A DNA stretch of 64,000 nucleotides from an uncultured Porphyromonadaceae bacterium. Its GTDB lineage: Bacteria; Bacteroidota; Bacteroidia; Bacteroidales; Muribaculaceae. This document shows positions 45,274-54,226 of the stretch, one piece after another. A program made the translations under genes and the position numbers. The stretch covers positions 1 to 64,000 of the forward strand of contig CAMWVE010000003.1 of assembly GCA_947177685.1 (NCBI GenBank), written 5' to 3'. The notes under the pieces were generated by a model. It was not told the origin of the DNA. It did no database searches and saw only the letters and a list, made by a program, of their open reading frames with translations. Each line of letters begins with the position of its first letter. Position 1 is the stretch's first letter.

Positions 45274-47010
45274 TTATCTTCTACGTTTAACGGGTTTTGC
45301 TTTACGTTTACGCGGTGCTTCGTCATGAGCCACCGCCTCGCGGGTTTTGCGGGTTGCGGCGCGGGCATAATCCTTCGACTCCTGAGCCACCTCGCAGTAG
45401 ACGCGCTTGCCGAAGAACTCGGCTCCGGTCAGACCGGACACCACGCGCGAGGCATCTTTCTTCCTGACATCGAAAAGCGAGTAGCCCGGCATGAGGTCGA
45501 TTCTGCCCACGTCGACACGCTGCCCCTTGATCTGATGGTTGAGCATGTCGATGAGGTTTCCGGCATAAAAACCATCATTTTTACCCAGATTGACATACAG
45601 TCGCTCCATACCTTTCTCAGCCGTGCGGCGGTCTTTGTCCTTGACATCGGCGCTTCCACGCTCTTTTTTTGCAGGTTTTTCATCGATGAAATCAATGGAG
45701 GGAGCATCCTTGTAATATTCCAGCAGGCGGTTGAACTCCAGCGAGAGCACACGTTTGATTAGGTCCTCAGCCGAGAGCCATCCTAATTTCTTGATCACCC
45801 CTGAGGTGTATTTCTCCATCTGGCTGTCATTGACCTCCACGCGCTCAATCCGGTCGGCGAGGTAGTAGAGCTGCTTTTCAATGATATGTTCGGGCGTAGG
45901 CACATCCTTGCGCTCGAATTTCTTGCCGATGATACGCTCTATGTCGCGCAGTTTGCCTTTCTCGCGCGAGTGGATTATGGCAACCGAGATACCTGCCTTT
46001 CCGGCGCGTCCGGTACGTCCGGAGCGATGGGTGTAAACGGCTGCATCGTCGGGCAGACCGTAGTTTATGACATGGGTGAGGTCATCGACATCGAGTCCGC
46101 GGGCTGCCACATCGGTTGCTACCAATATGGTTATCACGCGGTCGCGGAACTTCTTCATGGTCAGGTCGCGCTGCTGCTGCGAAAGGTCGCCGTGAAGGGC
46201 ATCGGCGTTGTATCCCTCGCTGATGAGATTGTCGGCGATTTCCTGAGTTTCCTTGCGCGTACGGCAGAATATTATGGCGTAAATGTTCGGGTTATTGTCG
46301 CAGATTCGCTTCAGGGCAATCATCTTGTCGCGCGCGTGTACCATATAATATACATGCTTTACGGTCGATGCCCCTTCGTTGCGCGTGCCAATGACAATTT
46401 CAGTGGGGTTGTTCATGTAGCGCTGGGCAATCCGGGCAATCTCCTTGGGCATGGTTGCCGAGAACATCAGCATCTTGCGGTCTGCCGGCACATGGTCGAG
46501 AATGTCGTTTATCGAGTCGAGAAAACCCATGTTGAGCATTTCGTCGGCTTCATCGAGGATTACGGTGTGAACATTTTCAAGGTCGGCTACGCCACGGTTG
46601 ATAAGGTCGATGAGACGTCCCGGCGTGGCTACGATTATCTGCACACCTTTCCTCAGGGCGCGTATCTGACTCTCGATGCTTGAGCCTCCGTAGACCGGAA
46701 GCACCTCCACCTCGGGCATATATTTTGAGAAGTCGGCGAGGTCGCCCGCAATCTGCAGGCACAACTCGCGTGTTGGTGATAGGATGAGCGCCTGCGGACG
46801 GTGGGACTCAGGGTTGATGCGTTGCAACACCGGCAGTCCGAAAGCCGCGGTCTTTCCGGTTCCGGTCTGTGCCAGAGCCACAATATCATTATCGCTGTTG
46901 AGCAGATGGGGTATCACCTGCTCCTGCACAGGCATGGGCTGTTCAAATCCCATGTCTGCCACCGCCATCAAAAGCGGTTCGCTCACGCCTAATTCTTCAA
47001 ATGTTTTCAT
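45274..47010 (-). CDS. DEAD-box RNA helicase with DbpA-like RNA-binding domain
   Basis: The 578-residue helicase unwinds RNA with ATP. The N-terminal RecA-like domain carries Walker A AQTGTGKT at residues 47-54, PTRELCLQIA, the DEAD motif VILDEADEML and FSATMP. The second domain has the family end motif HRSGRTGRAGKAG. After a charged linker, a DbpA-type RNA-recognition domain (about 465-545, RLYVNLGKNDGFYAGNLIDM) and a basic tail (KRKAKPVKRRR) follow. Such proteins act in ribosome assembly or cold response. It is first of the operon helicase, DUF3256, xseA, xseB. Confidence 0.95.
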   Translation of the reverse strand: MKTFEELGVSEPLLMAVADMGFEQPMPVQEQVIPHLLNSDNDIVALAQTGTGKTAAFGLPVLQRINPESHRPQALILSPTRELCLQIAGDLADFSKYMPEVEVLPVYGGSSIESQIRALRKGVQIIVATPGRLIDLINRGVADLENVHTVILDEADEMLNMGFLDSINDILDHVPADRKMLMFSATMPKEIARIAQRYMNNPTEIVIGTRNEGASTVKHVYYMVHARDKMIALKRICDNNPNIYAIIFCRTRKETQEIADNLISEGYNADALHGDLSQQQRDLTMKKFRDRVITILVATDVAARGLDVDDLTHVINYGLPDDAAVYTHRSGRTGRAGKAGISVAIIHSREKGKLRDIERIIGKKFERKDVPTPEHIIEKQLYYLADRIERVEVNDSQMEKYTSGVIKKLGWLSAEDLIKRVLSLEFNRLLEYYKDAPSIDFIDEKPAKKERGSADVKDKDRRTAEKGMERLYVNLGKNDGFYAGNLIDMLNHQIKGQRVDVGRIDLMPGYSLFDVRKKDASRVVSGLTGAEFFGKRVYCEVAQESKDYARAATRKTREAVAHDEAPRKRKAKPVKRRR

Positions 47011-47027
47011 AATTTTTTTTGATTAGA

Positions 47028-47035
47028 CAAAGATA
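47028..47035 (-). promoter_or_regulatory. -7 box of the helicase operon
   Basis: TATCTTTG on the minus strand fits TAnnTTTG, about 18 bp before the start at 47010. The only upstream TTTG lies 12 bp away, too close for the usual spacing, so it is a partial promoter. Confidence 0.45.
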
Positions 47036-47075
47036 CTACAATTCGGTCAAATATTAACATTTTTGACTTAAAATT

Positions 47076-47159
47076 ACTTCATAACCCGTCACTCTGACCT
47101 CTTACTTCATAACTCGTCACTCTGACTTATCACCTCATAACCCGTCACTCTGACTTACT
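47076..47159. repeat. Three contiguous 28-bp repeats reaching into the maeB stop
   Basis: Three head-to-tail copies (47076-47103, 47104-47131, 47132-47159) share the core CGTCACTCTGAC. The third copy contains the maeB stop codon and encodes the last four residues (SKSE). There are no spacers, so this is not a CRISPR array. Role unknown. Confidence 0.85.
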
Positions 47160-49451
47160 ACTTTTTTTCTTCTGCACTTCGGCATCGAGAACCGCTACTG
47201 TGGTCAGATTAACAATGTCGCGCACCGGAGCGTCAACCTTTATGAAATGCACCGGCTTGCGCAACCCCATCTGCACGGGACCGATAGCTTCACCCACGCC
47301 CATTTCCAGCATAAGCCGGTAAGCGGTGTTGGCAGCGCTCAGGTTCGGGAAAATGATGGTGTTGACGTTCTGACCCTTGAGTCGTGTGAAGGGGAACACC
47401 TCGTCGCGCAGCTCGCGGTCGAGAGCATAGTTCACCTGCATCTCGCCATCAATGGCAAGGTCGGGATAAAGCGCCTGCATCTTTGCCACCACATTGTGGA
47501 CTTTGGCACATTCGGGAACATTGCTTGACCCGAAGTTGCTGTAACTTACCATAGCCATGACCGGCTCAACGGCGAAGAAACGGACGGTTTCAGCTGACAG
47601 ACGGGCAATGTCGGTGAGAGTAGCCTCGTCAGTCGTCTGGTTGACCGAGGTGTCGGCAAGGAAGTAGAGCCCTCGCTTGGTGTCGATTATGTGCATGGTG
47701 GCGAAATGGTCGTAGCCGTCACGCAGCCCGATTACTTCGCGGGCAAGCGACTCTATGTTGTGGAAATTGGAGTATGCGCCTGCAATGAACGCATCGGCAT
47801 CGCCGGTTTCCACCATCATCATGCCGAAGTAGTTGCGTGAGTACATCTTTTCGAGCGCCTCCGGATAGGTCATGCCGCAACGCTCGCGTTTGCTGACAAG
47901 GAGGCGGGCATAGTTTTCGCGTCGGGCTGTCTCGCAGTCGTGGCGCGGATTGATAATCTCGATATCGGAGATGTCGGCACCGAGCCGCTGTGCCCTGCGG
48001 GTTATCATTTCGGCATTGCCGAGCAGAACCGGAGTGGCTATGCCCTGACGTGCAACGCTGACCGCAGCCTCGAGCATATTGTCGGTGTTTCCTTCGCCGA
48101 ACACCACCCTCTTGCGGTGTTCCTTCGCCTCCTCGGTGAGCGTGCGCACAAGCTTGTTATCGAAGCCCATGAGCTGACGCAGCCGGGCGAGATATTCATC
48201 CCAGTTCCCGATAGGTTTGCGAGCCACTCCACTCTCCATGGCACCACGCGCAACAGCGGGAGCCACCGTTATCAGCAGACGCGGATCAAGCGGTTTGGGC
48301 AGGATGTAGTCAGGTCCGAACGATAGATGTTCGCCACCGTAGGCATTGTTGACAATGGAGGGTACCGGCTCTTTTGCAAGGGCGGCGATGGCATAGACGG
48401 CAGCCAGTTTCATTGCCTCATTGATTTCCGAAGCACGGCAGTCGAGCGCGCCGCGGAAAATATATGGAAAGCCGAGCACATTGTTTATCTGGTTGGGATA
48501 GTCGCTTCGTCCGGTTGCAAAAATCAGGTCCTCACGAGTGGCTTTCGCCAGATCGTAGGCTATTTCAGGGTCGGGGTTGGCAAGTGCGAACACAATGGGT
48601 CGCGGCGCCATTGAAAGTATCATTTCCGGCGTGACCACATCTTTCACTGACAGACCCAAGAACACATCGGCATCCTTCATCGCCTCGGCAAGTGTAGACA
48701 CCTTCCGTGTAGTGGCAAACTGTCGTTTTTGTTCATTGAGATCTGTGCGACTGACAGTTATGGGACCCTTGCTGTCACACATCACTATATTTTCAGGCTT
48801 CACACCCAAAGCCATATAGAGTTTCGTACAGCTGACGGCAGCCGCACCGGCTCCGTTCACCACCAACTTGATTTCACCGATTTTCTTATCCTGCAATTCC
48901 AGAGCATTGAGCAGTCCGGCAGCCGAGATTATTGCCGTTCCATGCTGGTCATCATGCATCACCGGAATATCGCACTCCTTTTTCAACCTGTCCTCAATCA
49001 CGAAGCAGTCGGGAGCTTTGATATCCTCCAGATTGATGCCTCCGAAGGTGGTTGAGATAGCCTTTACAGCCTGAATGAATTTCTCCGGGTCTTTCTCATT
49101 CACCTCAATATCAAAACAGTCCAGACCGGCAAAAATCTTGAACAACAAGGCTTTACCTTCCATTACAGGCTTCCCTGCCAAAGCGCCGATATCGCCAAGA
49201 CCCAAAACGGCAGTTCCGTTTGAAATCACAGCAACCAGATTTCCTTTGTTGGTATATTCATAGACATCGGCTGGGTCAGCTTCAATTTTCTTACATGGAT
49301 AAGCCACACCGGGAGAATAGGCGAGAGCCAAATCCTGCTGCGAGGAATAAGGTTTGGTGGGTACTACTTCAATTTTTCCGGGACGGGGATAGCGGTGATA
49401 GTCCAGCGCCATCTGTTCTGTTACTTGAGTCTTGGTTTTGTTGGAATTCAT
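47145..49451 (-). CDS. maeB: NADP-dependent malic enzyme with phosphotransacetylase-like domain
   Basis: MaeB converts malate to pyruvate with NADP+ reduction. The 768-residue protein has an N-terminal malic enzyme domain (about 1-430), with [31 protein letters not shown], the metal region MHDDQHGTA and the nucleotide loop [11 protein letters not shown]. The C-terminal phosphotransacetylase-like domain spans about 430-768 ([32 protein letters not shown]) and usually regulates the enzyme through acetyl-CoA. The last four residues come from an intergenic repeat unit. The promoter lies about 300 bp upstream, leaving a long leader with hairpins. Confidence 0.95.
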   Translation of the reverse strand: MNSNKTKTQVTEQMALDYHRYPRPGKIEVVPTKPYSSQQDLALAYSPGVAYPCKKIEADPADVYEYTNKGNLVAVISNGTAVLGLGDIGALAGKPVMEGKALLFKIFAGLDCFDIEVNEKDPEKFIQAVKAISTTFGGINLEDIKAPDCFVIEDRLKKECDIPVMHDDQHGTAIISAAGLLNALELQDKKIGEIKLVVNGAGAAAVSCTKLYMALGVKPENIVMCDSKGPITVSRTDLNEQKRQFATTRKVSTLAEAMKDADVFLGLSVKDVVTPEMILSMAPRPIVFALANPDPEIAYDLAKATREDLIFATGRSDYPNQINNVLGFPYIFRGALDCRASEINEAMKLAAVYAIAALAKEPVPSIVNNAYGGEHLSFGPDYILPKPLDPRLLITVAPAVARGAMESGVARKPIGNWDEYLARLRQLMGFDNKLVRTLTEEAKEHRKRVVFGEGNTDNMLEAAVSVARQGIATPVLLGNAEMITRRAQRLGADISDIEIINPRHDCETARRENYARLLVSKRERCGMTYPEALEKMYSRNYFGMMMVETGDADAFIAGAYSNFHNIESLAREVIGLRDGYDHFATMHIIDTKRGLYFLADTSVNQTTDEATLTDIARLSAETVRFFAVEPVMAMVSYSNFGSSNVPECAKVHNVVAKMQALYPDLAIDGEMQVNYALDRELRDEVFPFTRLKGQNVNTIIFPNLSAANTAYRLMLEMGVGEAIGPVQMGLRKPVHFIKVDAPVRDIVNLTTVAVLDAEVQKKKSSKSE

Positions 49452-49520
49452 ATTCAGTCAGTGTTTGATCATTTCTATTTATATAATGTGTATAGCACTG
49501 ATTGGTTCACATACCCCCAT

Positions 49521-49575
49521 AAAAAAAATTGACCGACCCTCCCGGACCGGCAACTTATTTTCGGGTTTCCCCGAA
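49521..49575 (-). promoter_or_regulatory. Possible attenuator in the maeB leader
   Basis: On the minus strand the leader has a 6-bp hairpin TTCGGG-GAAA-CCCGAA (49560-49575) with a GNRA loop. It is followed by a second hairpin, CCGGTCC-GGGA-GGGTCGG (49533-49550), with two G-T pairs and another GNRA loop, and then eight T (49521-49528). This looks like an intrinsic terminator about 70 bases before the maeB start, so read-through may be controlled. The ligand or signal is unknown. Confidence 0.45.
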
Positions 49576-49751
49576 CAAACCTAACATAAAACACGAGTAT
49601 TATCAAAAAATGAATTAGCCTAAATAAACACTAAATTCTAACATAAATACTAACCCTTAAAACTAATTCTATTCACTAACAGGCTAATTCGAAATAAATG
49701 TTTTCTCCTTAAGTATTGTACTCTGTACGCTCTAATTAACTTTTACGCTTG

Positions 49752-49783
49752 CAAAATTAATCACCGTACTCTTATTTTGCAAT
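49752..49783 (-). promoter_or_regulatory. Promoter of maeB
   Basis: On the minus strand, ATTG (49780-49783, three of four bases of TTTG) lies 20 bp upstream of TAATTTTG (49752-49759). Transcription from here gives a leader of about 295 bases. Confidence 0.55.
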
Positions 49784-49796
49784 AGTGTATGATGTG

Positions 49797-49889
49797 AATA
49801 TAGATAATATATAAATATAATTTCATTTATTATATTTATAATCAATTACTTAATTTTGACGATATAAGTGATAAATATAGATAATATAT
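49797..49889. repeat. 16-bp direct repeat in AT-rich DNA
   Basis: AATATAGATAATATAT occurs at 49797-49812 and again at 49874-49889, 77 bp apart. It is nearly pure A+T and could be a regulator site or simply low-complexity DNA. Confidence 0.6.
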
Positions 49890-50053
49890 CGATAAAACAA
49901 GCTATCAGTAAACAATAATTGCACAAAAACAGTACGTTTCGGCTCGGATTCCACGCCTGATCAACCGGTGTGACCGAAAAAAAATTTCGTGTTTGTAAGC
50001 GTATATGATTTTTTTATTGTAAATTTACTCTGCAAACCGGAATTAACACCGTT

Positions 50054-50809
50054 ATGAAATATTCTGAAGAAATAAAGAAGTTTCTCTCCCGTCACCACTA
50101 TGACAAGGTGGTTCCGCGTGCCGCACTTATCGACATGGACGGCACACTCTATGACTCGATGGTCAACCACACTGCCGCTTGGCACAAGATGATGCTTGAA
50201 TTAGGCGTTAAGTGTAACCGCGATGAGTTTTATCTCTATGAGGGGATGACCGGCGCCGCTACCATCAACCTGCTGTTCCGCCGCACCTTCGGTCATGAAG
50301 TTTCGCCCGAGGAGTGCGCCCGCCTTTATAAACGCAAAACCAAACTGTTCGCAGAGATGCCACCGGTGGAGCCGATGCAAGGTGCGCGTGAGGTTATGGA
50401 TAAGATCATGGCACTCGGGCTGAAACGTGTGCTGGTGACAGGTTCCGGTCAATCATCGCTCATAAACCGTCTGCCCGCTGACTATCCCGGATTGTTCGAA
50501 GATGGGATGGCTGTTACCTCGCACTCGGTTAAAAACGGCAAGCCGCATCCTGAGCCGTATCTGACTGCGCTGAGACTTGCCGGGGTGGCGCCAAACGAAG
50601 CGTTTGTAATAGAAAATGCCCCTCTCGGAGTAAAATCTGGCGACTCGGCAGGCGTATTCACCATCGGCGTAACCACAGGTCCGATACCCTCGAAAGAACT
50701 CACCCGAGCCGGAGCGGCAGTAGTTTTCAGCTCCATGGAAGAGTTAGCAGCCAATTTCGATGCTTTAATGGACTCACTGCTCAACACTTATGGCAGTTCT
50801 GACGTTTAA
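50054..50809 (+). CDS. HAD-family phosphatase or phosphosugar mutase (beta-phosphoglucomutase-like)
   Basis: This 251-residue cytoplasmic protein has the HAD motif I DMDGTLYDS with the nucleophile Asp27 and acid/base Asp29, motif II LVTGSGQSS, and the motif III lysine NGKPHPEPYL with ENAPLGVKSG as motif IV. The cap domain is helical, as in the beta-phosphoglucomutase and phosphatase branch. The substrate is not fixed by sequence. It starts a run with aroB (28 bp later) and the cytidylate-kinase-like gene. Confidence 0.87.
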   Translation: MKYSEEIKKFLSRHHYDKVVPRAALIDMDGTLYDSMVNHTAAWHKMMLELGVKCNRDEFYLYEGMTGAATINLLFRRTFGHEVSPEECARLYKRKTKLFAEMPPVEPMQGAREVMDKIMALGLKRVLVTGSGQSSLINRLPADYPGLFEDGMAVTSHSVKNGKPHPEPYLTALRLAGVAPNEAFVIENAPLGVKSGDSAGVFTIGVTTGPIPSKELTRAGAAVVFSSMEELAANFDALMDSLLNTYGSSDV

Positions 50810-50837
50810 AGTAAAAAGAACAAAAAACTAAAACGTC

Positions 50838-51899
50838 ATGAATCAACAATTGATATTCACAAACCATGTAGCTCAAAAGCTCGACGAAATCGTAGCCGAA
50901 ATAAAACCTGCCAACGTGGCGGTTATTGTCGACAGTAATGTACACGATGCTGTCATCCCCCGCATGCAGGAGGAATCAGAAACCATACGCAACGCCACAA
51001 TCGTGGTGGTCAAACCGGGTGAGGATCACAAAACCACCGACACCCTTACTGAAATATGGGATAAACTGACCAGCGCCGGAGTAACACGCTCCTCGCTCCT
51101 TATCAATATGGGTGGCGGAGTCATCACCGATATGGGTGGATTCGCAGCCTCCACTTTCAAGCGTGGAATACCGTTTATCAACATTCCCACCACACTGCTC
51201 GGTGCCATCGATGCCTCGGTGGGCGGCAAAACCGGCGTGAACTTCAACGGGCTTAAGAACCAGATAGGCGCATTTGCCGAAGCTGAAACCGTGATTGTGT
51301 CATCGACATTCTTCAAAACTCTGCCTGACAGCGAATTATGGTCAGGTTACGCAGAGATGATAAAGCACGGGCTACTCGCCTCGAAAACCGACTTCGACAG
51401 TCTGCTCGCCTACGACCTGACTGACCGTAACTACGACCGCATGCTCACACTCATGGAGCAGAACGTAGCAGTAAAAAGCAATATCGTAGCCGCTGACCCC
51501 ACGGAGAAAGGGATCAGAAAAGCGCTCAATCTGGGGCACACCGCCGGTCATGCATTCGAGGAACTGGCAATGGAACGTCACGCTCCCCTCTCCCATGGAT
51601 ATGCCGTAATCTTCGGGCTGCTTGTGGAACTGATTCTCTCGAAAAACCTGCTTGGTTTTCCTGAAACCGAAGTCAGCCGACTTGCCGAGTATATCAAGAA
51701 ACATTATGGTGTGTTCCGGATCACTCCTGATGAATATGACCGCGTGATAGCCCTGATGCACCAAGACAAGAAGAATTTCACCACCGACACAATCAACTTC
51801 ACCCTGCTGACCGATGTAGGCAAAACCGAAATCAATCAGACTGTCAGCGAGGATGAGATACGTCGTGCTCTTGATGAATATCATGAACTGCTAAAATAA
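50838..51899 (+). CDS. aroB: 3-dehydroquinate synthase
   Basis: AroB makes 3-dehydroquinate from DAHP, the second step of the shikimate pathway, using NAD+ and a divalent metal. The 353-residue protein has KPGEDHKTTDT, GGGVITDMGGFAASTFKRG, the DASVGGKTGVNF region and the zinc-ligand histidine in NLGHTAGHAFE and HGYAV. The length is normal. It lies 28 bp after the HAD gene and 18 bp before the next gene, so the three are probably co-transcribed. Confidence 0.97.
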   Translation: MNQQLIFTNHVAQKLDEIVAEIKPANVAVIVDSNVHDAVIPRMQEESETIRNATIVVVKPGEDHKTTDTLTEIWDKLTSAGVTRSSLLINMGGGVITDMGGFAASTFKRGIPFINIPTTLLGAIDASVGGKTGVNFNGLKNQIGAFAEAETVIVSSTFFKTLPDSELWSGYAEMIKHGLLASKTDFDSLLAYDLTDRNYDRMLTLMEQNVAVKSNIVAADPTEKGIRKALNLGHTAGHAFEELAMERHAPLSHGYAVIFGLLVELILSKNLLGFPETEVSRLAEYIKKHYGVFRITPDEYDRVIALMHQDKKNFTTDTINFTLLTDVGKTEINQTVSEDEIRRALDEYHELLK

Positions 51900-51917
51900 A
51901 ACTTACCCGCAAACCTC

Positions 51918-52574
51918 ATGGAAAACTACGTTATCACAATCGGACGTCAGTTCGGCAGTGGTGGCAGGGAACTCGGAAAACTCCTTGCCTCCACTTTCGG
52001 CATAAAATTCTATGACCGTCAGCTGCTGACCGAAGCTGCCCGGCATGCCGGCATGAACCCGGAACTGTTTGAGAACGCCGATGAAAAAGCACCGTCGTTT
52101 CTCAACGGCATGTTCGCCTTCAACCTCGGCATGAACCCCACCATGCTATGCAACTGCGACAACACCATCAGCGATGAAGCCATCTACAACCAGCAAGGTG
52201 AGTTCATCAAGATGCTCGCTTCTCAGGAACCATGTGTGATCGTAGGGCGTACGGCTGACTACATTCTGCGCGACCACCCTCGTGCCGTAAACATTTTCGT
52301 GCATGCCGACAAACCCGATTGTGTGGCGCGAATCCTGAAACGCGGCGACTGCAAAAACGCTACGGAGGCAGAAGCCAAAGCCGGCAAAATCAACAAACTG
52401 CGCTCTAACTTCTACAATTTTTACTCCGACAAACGCTGGGGCGATGCCACCTCCTACGACCTTACATTCAACTCCTCCAAAATCAAGATGGAGGATGCGG
52501 TTGAAATCGTCGCCGAATACATCCGCCGCCGTTTCGGCATTGAGCCGGTACAAAAAGATAAGGCTGGCAAATAA
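51918..52574 (+). CDS. Cytidylate-kinase-like P-loop protein
   Basis: This 218-residue protein belongs to the cytidylate-kinase-like family common in Bacteroidota. The modified P-loop is ITIGRQFGSGGRELGKLLA (about residues 6-24). The LVGRTADYIL-type segment reads CVIVGRTADYILRDHP, and the lid region NFYNFYSDKRWGDATSYDL follows. True cytidylate kinase is usually a separate gene, so the substrate is uncertain. It ends the plus-strand run before the shared terminator at 52611. Confidence 0.84.
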   Translation: MENYVITIGRQFGSGGRELGKLLASTFGIKFYDRQLLTEAARHAGMNPELFENADEKAPSFLNGMFAFNLGMNPTMLCNCDNTISDEAIYNQQGEFIKMLASQEPCVIVGRTADYILRDHPRAVNIFVHADKPDCVARILKRGDCKNATEAEAKAGKINKLRSNFYNFYSDKRWGDATSYDLTFNSSKIKMEDAVEIVAEYIRRRFGIEPVQKDKAGK

Positions 52575-52610
52575 AACCGTCAGGAACTCAACTGATAGTT
52601 GTCAGATACA

Positions 52611-52650
52611 AAAAAAGCGAGCCGTTGGAAAATTCCGGCGGCTCGCTTTC
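52611..52650. terminator. Bidirectional terminator between aroB run and thiamin operon
   Basis: A perfect 11-bp stem AAAGCGAGCCG/CGGCTCGCTTT (52615-52625 and 52640-52650) extends through two G-T pairs and GGAA/TTCC to about 17 bp with a two-base loop. A run of seven A precedes it, giving a T7 tail for the minus-strand thiamin operon. TTT follows on the plus strand. Confidence 0.88.
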
Positions 52651-52748
52651 TACTTTCTATTTGGTAATGGGGAGGGGGCGGCGCACTTATTGAGGGTGAG
52701 CGGCGCTTTATTTGAAGGGAGAGGAGTTTTTCGGATGGAGAGTGGCGC

Positions 52749-53576
52749 TCACTTCCACCATGAGTAGAAATGATGCACCGGTCCGTGACCGCGACCGATT
52801 TCATAACCCGCACCGGCGGCAATTGCTGCTGAGATGTAGTCTTTGGCTGCGGCTGCGGCATCGTCAAGCGACAAGCCGCGGGCAAGAAACGAGGCGAGCG
52901 CCGACGAAAGGGTGCAACCTGTGCCGTGGGTGTTGACGGTTTGAATACGCTCCGATTCCAGCGGGGTGAGTGCGCCGGTTTCGGCATTGTAGAACACATC
53001 AATCAGCTTGTTATCAGTCAGATGTCCTGCCTTAAGAAATACTGACACACCACCGCAACGGTCCGACAGACGGCGGGCAACATCAGGCAGATTTTCCTGA
53101 CGGTCGATTTTCTCGCCAAGCAGTATTTCCGCTTCGGGAATATTCGGGGTTATCACCCTTGAGCGCGGAACAAGCACGCTGCGGAGGGTGTCTACGGCAT
53201 CCTGCTGCAACAACGGGTCACCGGAAGTGGCAACCATGACCGGGTCAAGCACCACATCGGTGATTGACGGATAGAGGTCGAGGGTGTCACGGACTGCCTG
53301 TATCAGCTCGGAGGAGTGGAGCATACCTATCTTTATAGCATCCGTGCCTATGTCGTCAAGCACAGAGCGAATCTGTCCGGTCACGAAATCCACCGGTACG
53401 GGATGCACCCCTGTCACACCCACGGTGTTCTCATCAACCACTGCCACAATGGCAGAGGTGGCGAAGCAACCCAGCGCCGAGATGGTCTTGATGTCAGCCT
53501 GAACGCCGGCGCCACCGCTGGGGTCACTTCCGGCAATGGTCAGCACACGTCTGTATTGTAGTTTCTCACTGCTCAT
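52749..53576 (-). CDS. thiD: Hydroxymethylpyrimidine/phosphomethylpyrimidine kinase
   Basis: ThiD phosphorylates HMP and HMP-phosphate to give HMP-PP for thiamin synthesis. The N-terminus LTIAGSDPSGGAGVQADIK is the substrate-binding signature. MVATSGDPLL and the anion hole THGTGCTLSSALA near the end confirm the ribokinase fold. I chose the ATG at 53576, which overlaps the tenA stop by four bases (ATGA) as elsewhere in this operon. An ATG at 53585 would add MEN. It is the last gene of the operon, followed by the terminator at 52611. Confidence 0.95.
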   Translation of the reverse strand: MSSEKLQYRRVLTIAGSDPSGGAGVQADIKTISALGCFATSAIVAVVDENTVGVTGVHPVPVDFVTGQIRSVLDDIGTDAIKIGMLHSSELIQAVRDTLDLYPSITDVVLDPVMVATSGDPLLQQDAVDTLRSVLVPRSRVITPNIPEAEILLGEKIDRQENLPDVARRLSDRCGGVSVFLKAGHLTDNKLIDVFYNAETGALTPLESERIQTVNTHGTGCTLSSALASFLARGLSLDDAAAAAKDYISAAIAAGAGYEIGRGHGPVHHFYSWWK

Positions 53577-54226
53577 ATTTTCCATTTTTCAAGATTCCAT
53601 GCGCTCTCCCAGAACATCCATTCCAGACGCGCACATTTCACGAATATCTTTGTCATTTTCTCTCTCACTGCAGGTGAAACGTTGTCAGCCAATCGATTGC
53701 ATATTTCAATGGCTTTATTTGTCGACTCGGCGAACGCAGGGTCGGCGTATGTGTCAATCCAACTGCGGTAAGGGTTAGATGCCGTCGATCCCCCTTCGGC
53801 ATATATGCTTTCACCCACCTTCTGATAAATCCAGAAGCAGGGCAACACGGAGGCTGCCTCAACCTCAACCGGCTCAAGAGTCTGGCTCAGGAGTGTGGAT
53901 GTGTAGAGCGCACAGGTGGGCGACATCTCGTTTTCTAAAGGCATATCGCCCTGAAGGAATGAGCCGTGAAGCGCTTTTTCCACCGCCACACCGTCAGCAG
54001 CAAACCTGATGAAGCTGTCGGCGTCATCAACATTGTCAAGTCGGGCGGCAATGTGGGCGAGCACACGGAAATAACTGCGCAGATAAAGCGAATCCTGACG
54101 CAGATAGAAGCGGAAACGCTCCTGCTCGAGAGTGCCGGCGGCAAGTGCGCGGACAAACGGCAGGGTCAGCGTCCGCTCATAAACAGGCTGTGCAGCCTGC
54201 CATGCCTCATCGCTCCACTGTTTCAT
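53573..54226 (-). CDS. tenA: TenA-type aminopyrimidine aminohydrolase (thiaminase II family)
   Basis: TenA hydrolyses thiamin breakdown products to HMP, salvaging the pyrimidine. The 217-residue helical protein keeps the known active-site set: Asp45 in YLRQDSLYL, the catalytic Cys130 and Tyr134 in LPCFWIY, and the late Glu in RLEWMFWE. The spacing of Cys to Tyr matches the family (C135/Y139 in B. subtilis TenA). It overlaps the methyltransferase gene by four bases and thiD by four. Together with ThiD it supplies HMP in an operon without thiC. Confidence 0.92.
   Translation of the reverse strand: MKQWSDEAWQAAQPVYERTLTLPFVRALAAGTLEQERFRFYLRQDSLYLRSYFRVLAHIAARLDNVDDADSFIRFAADGVAVEKALHGSFLQGDMPLENEMSPTCALYTSTLLSQTLEPVEVEAASVLPCFWIYQKVGESIYAEGGSTASNPYRSWIDTYADPAFAESTNKAIEICNRLADNVSPAVREKMTKIFVKCARLEWMFWESAWNLEKWKI

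Larger units (their letters stand above)
49452..50053. other. 602-bp AT-rich divergent gap
   Basis: No gene is found. The maeB side holds the maeB promoter and a structured leader with two tetraloop hairpins and a T8 run. The middle (about 49790-49900) is almost pure A+T and carries a 16-bp direct repeat. The side next to 50054 has no recognised promoter box. Two very short open frames occur on the minus strand in the leader. Confidence 0.6.

Noticed and set aside
45886-46683. 265-residue plus-strand open frame antisense to the helicase
   Set aside because: It is opposite a strongly supported DEAD-box gene and has no recognisable domain.
47076-47159. CRISPR array
   Set aside because: The three units are contiguous with no spacers, and no cas genes are present.
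52667-52748. Short repeats around GGCGGCGC and GAGCGGCGC
   Set aside because: The copies are too loose and unevenly spaced to call a repeat array.
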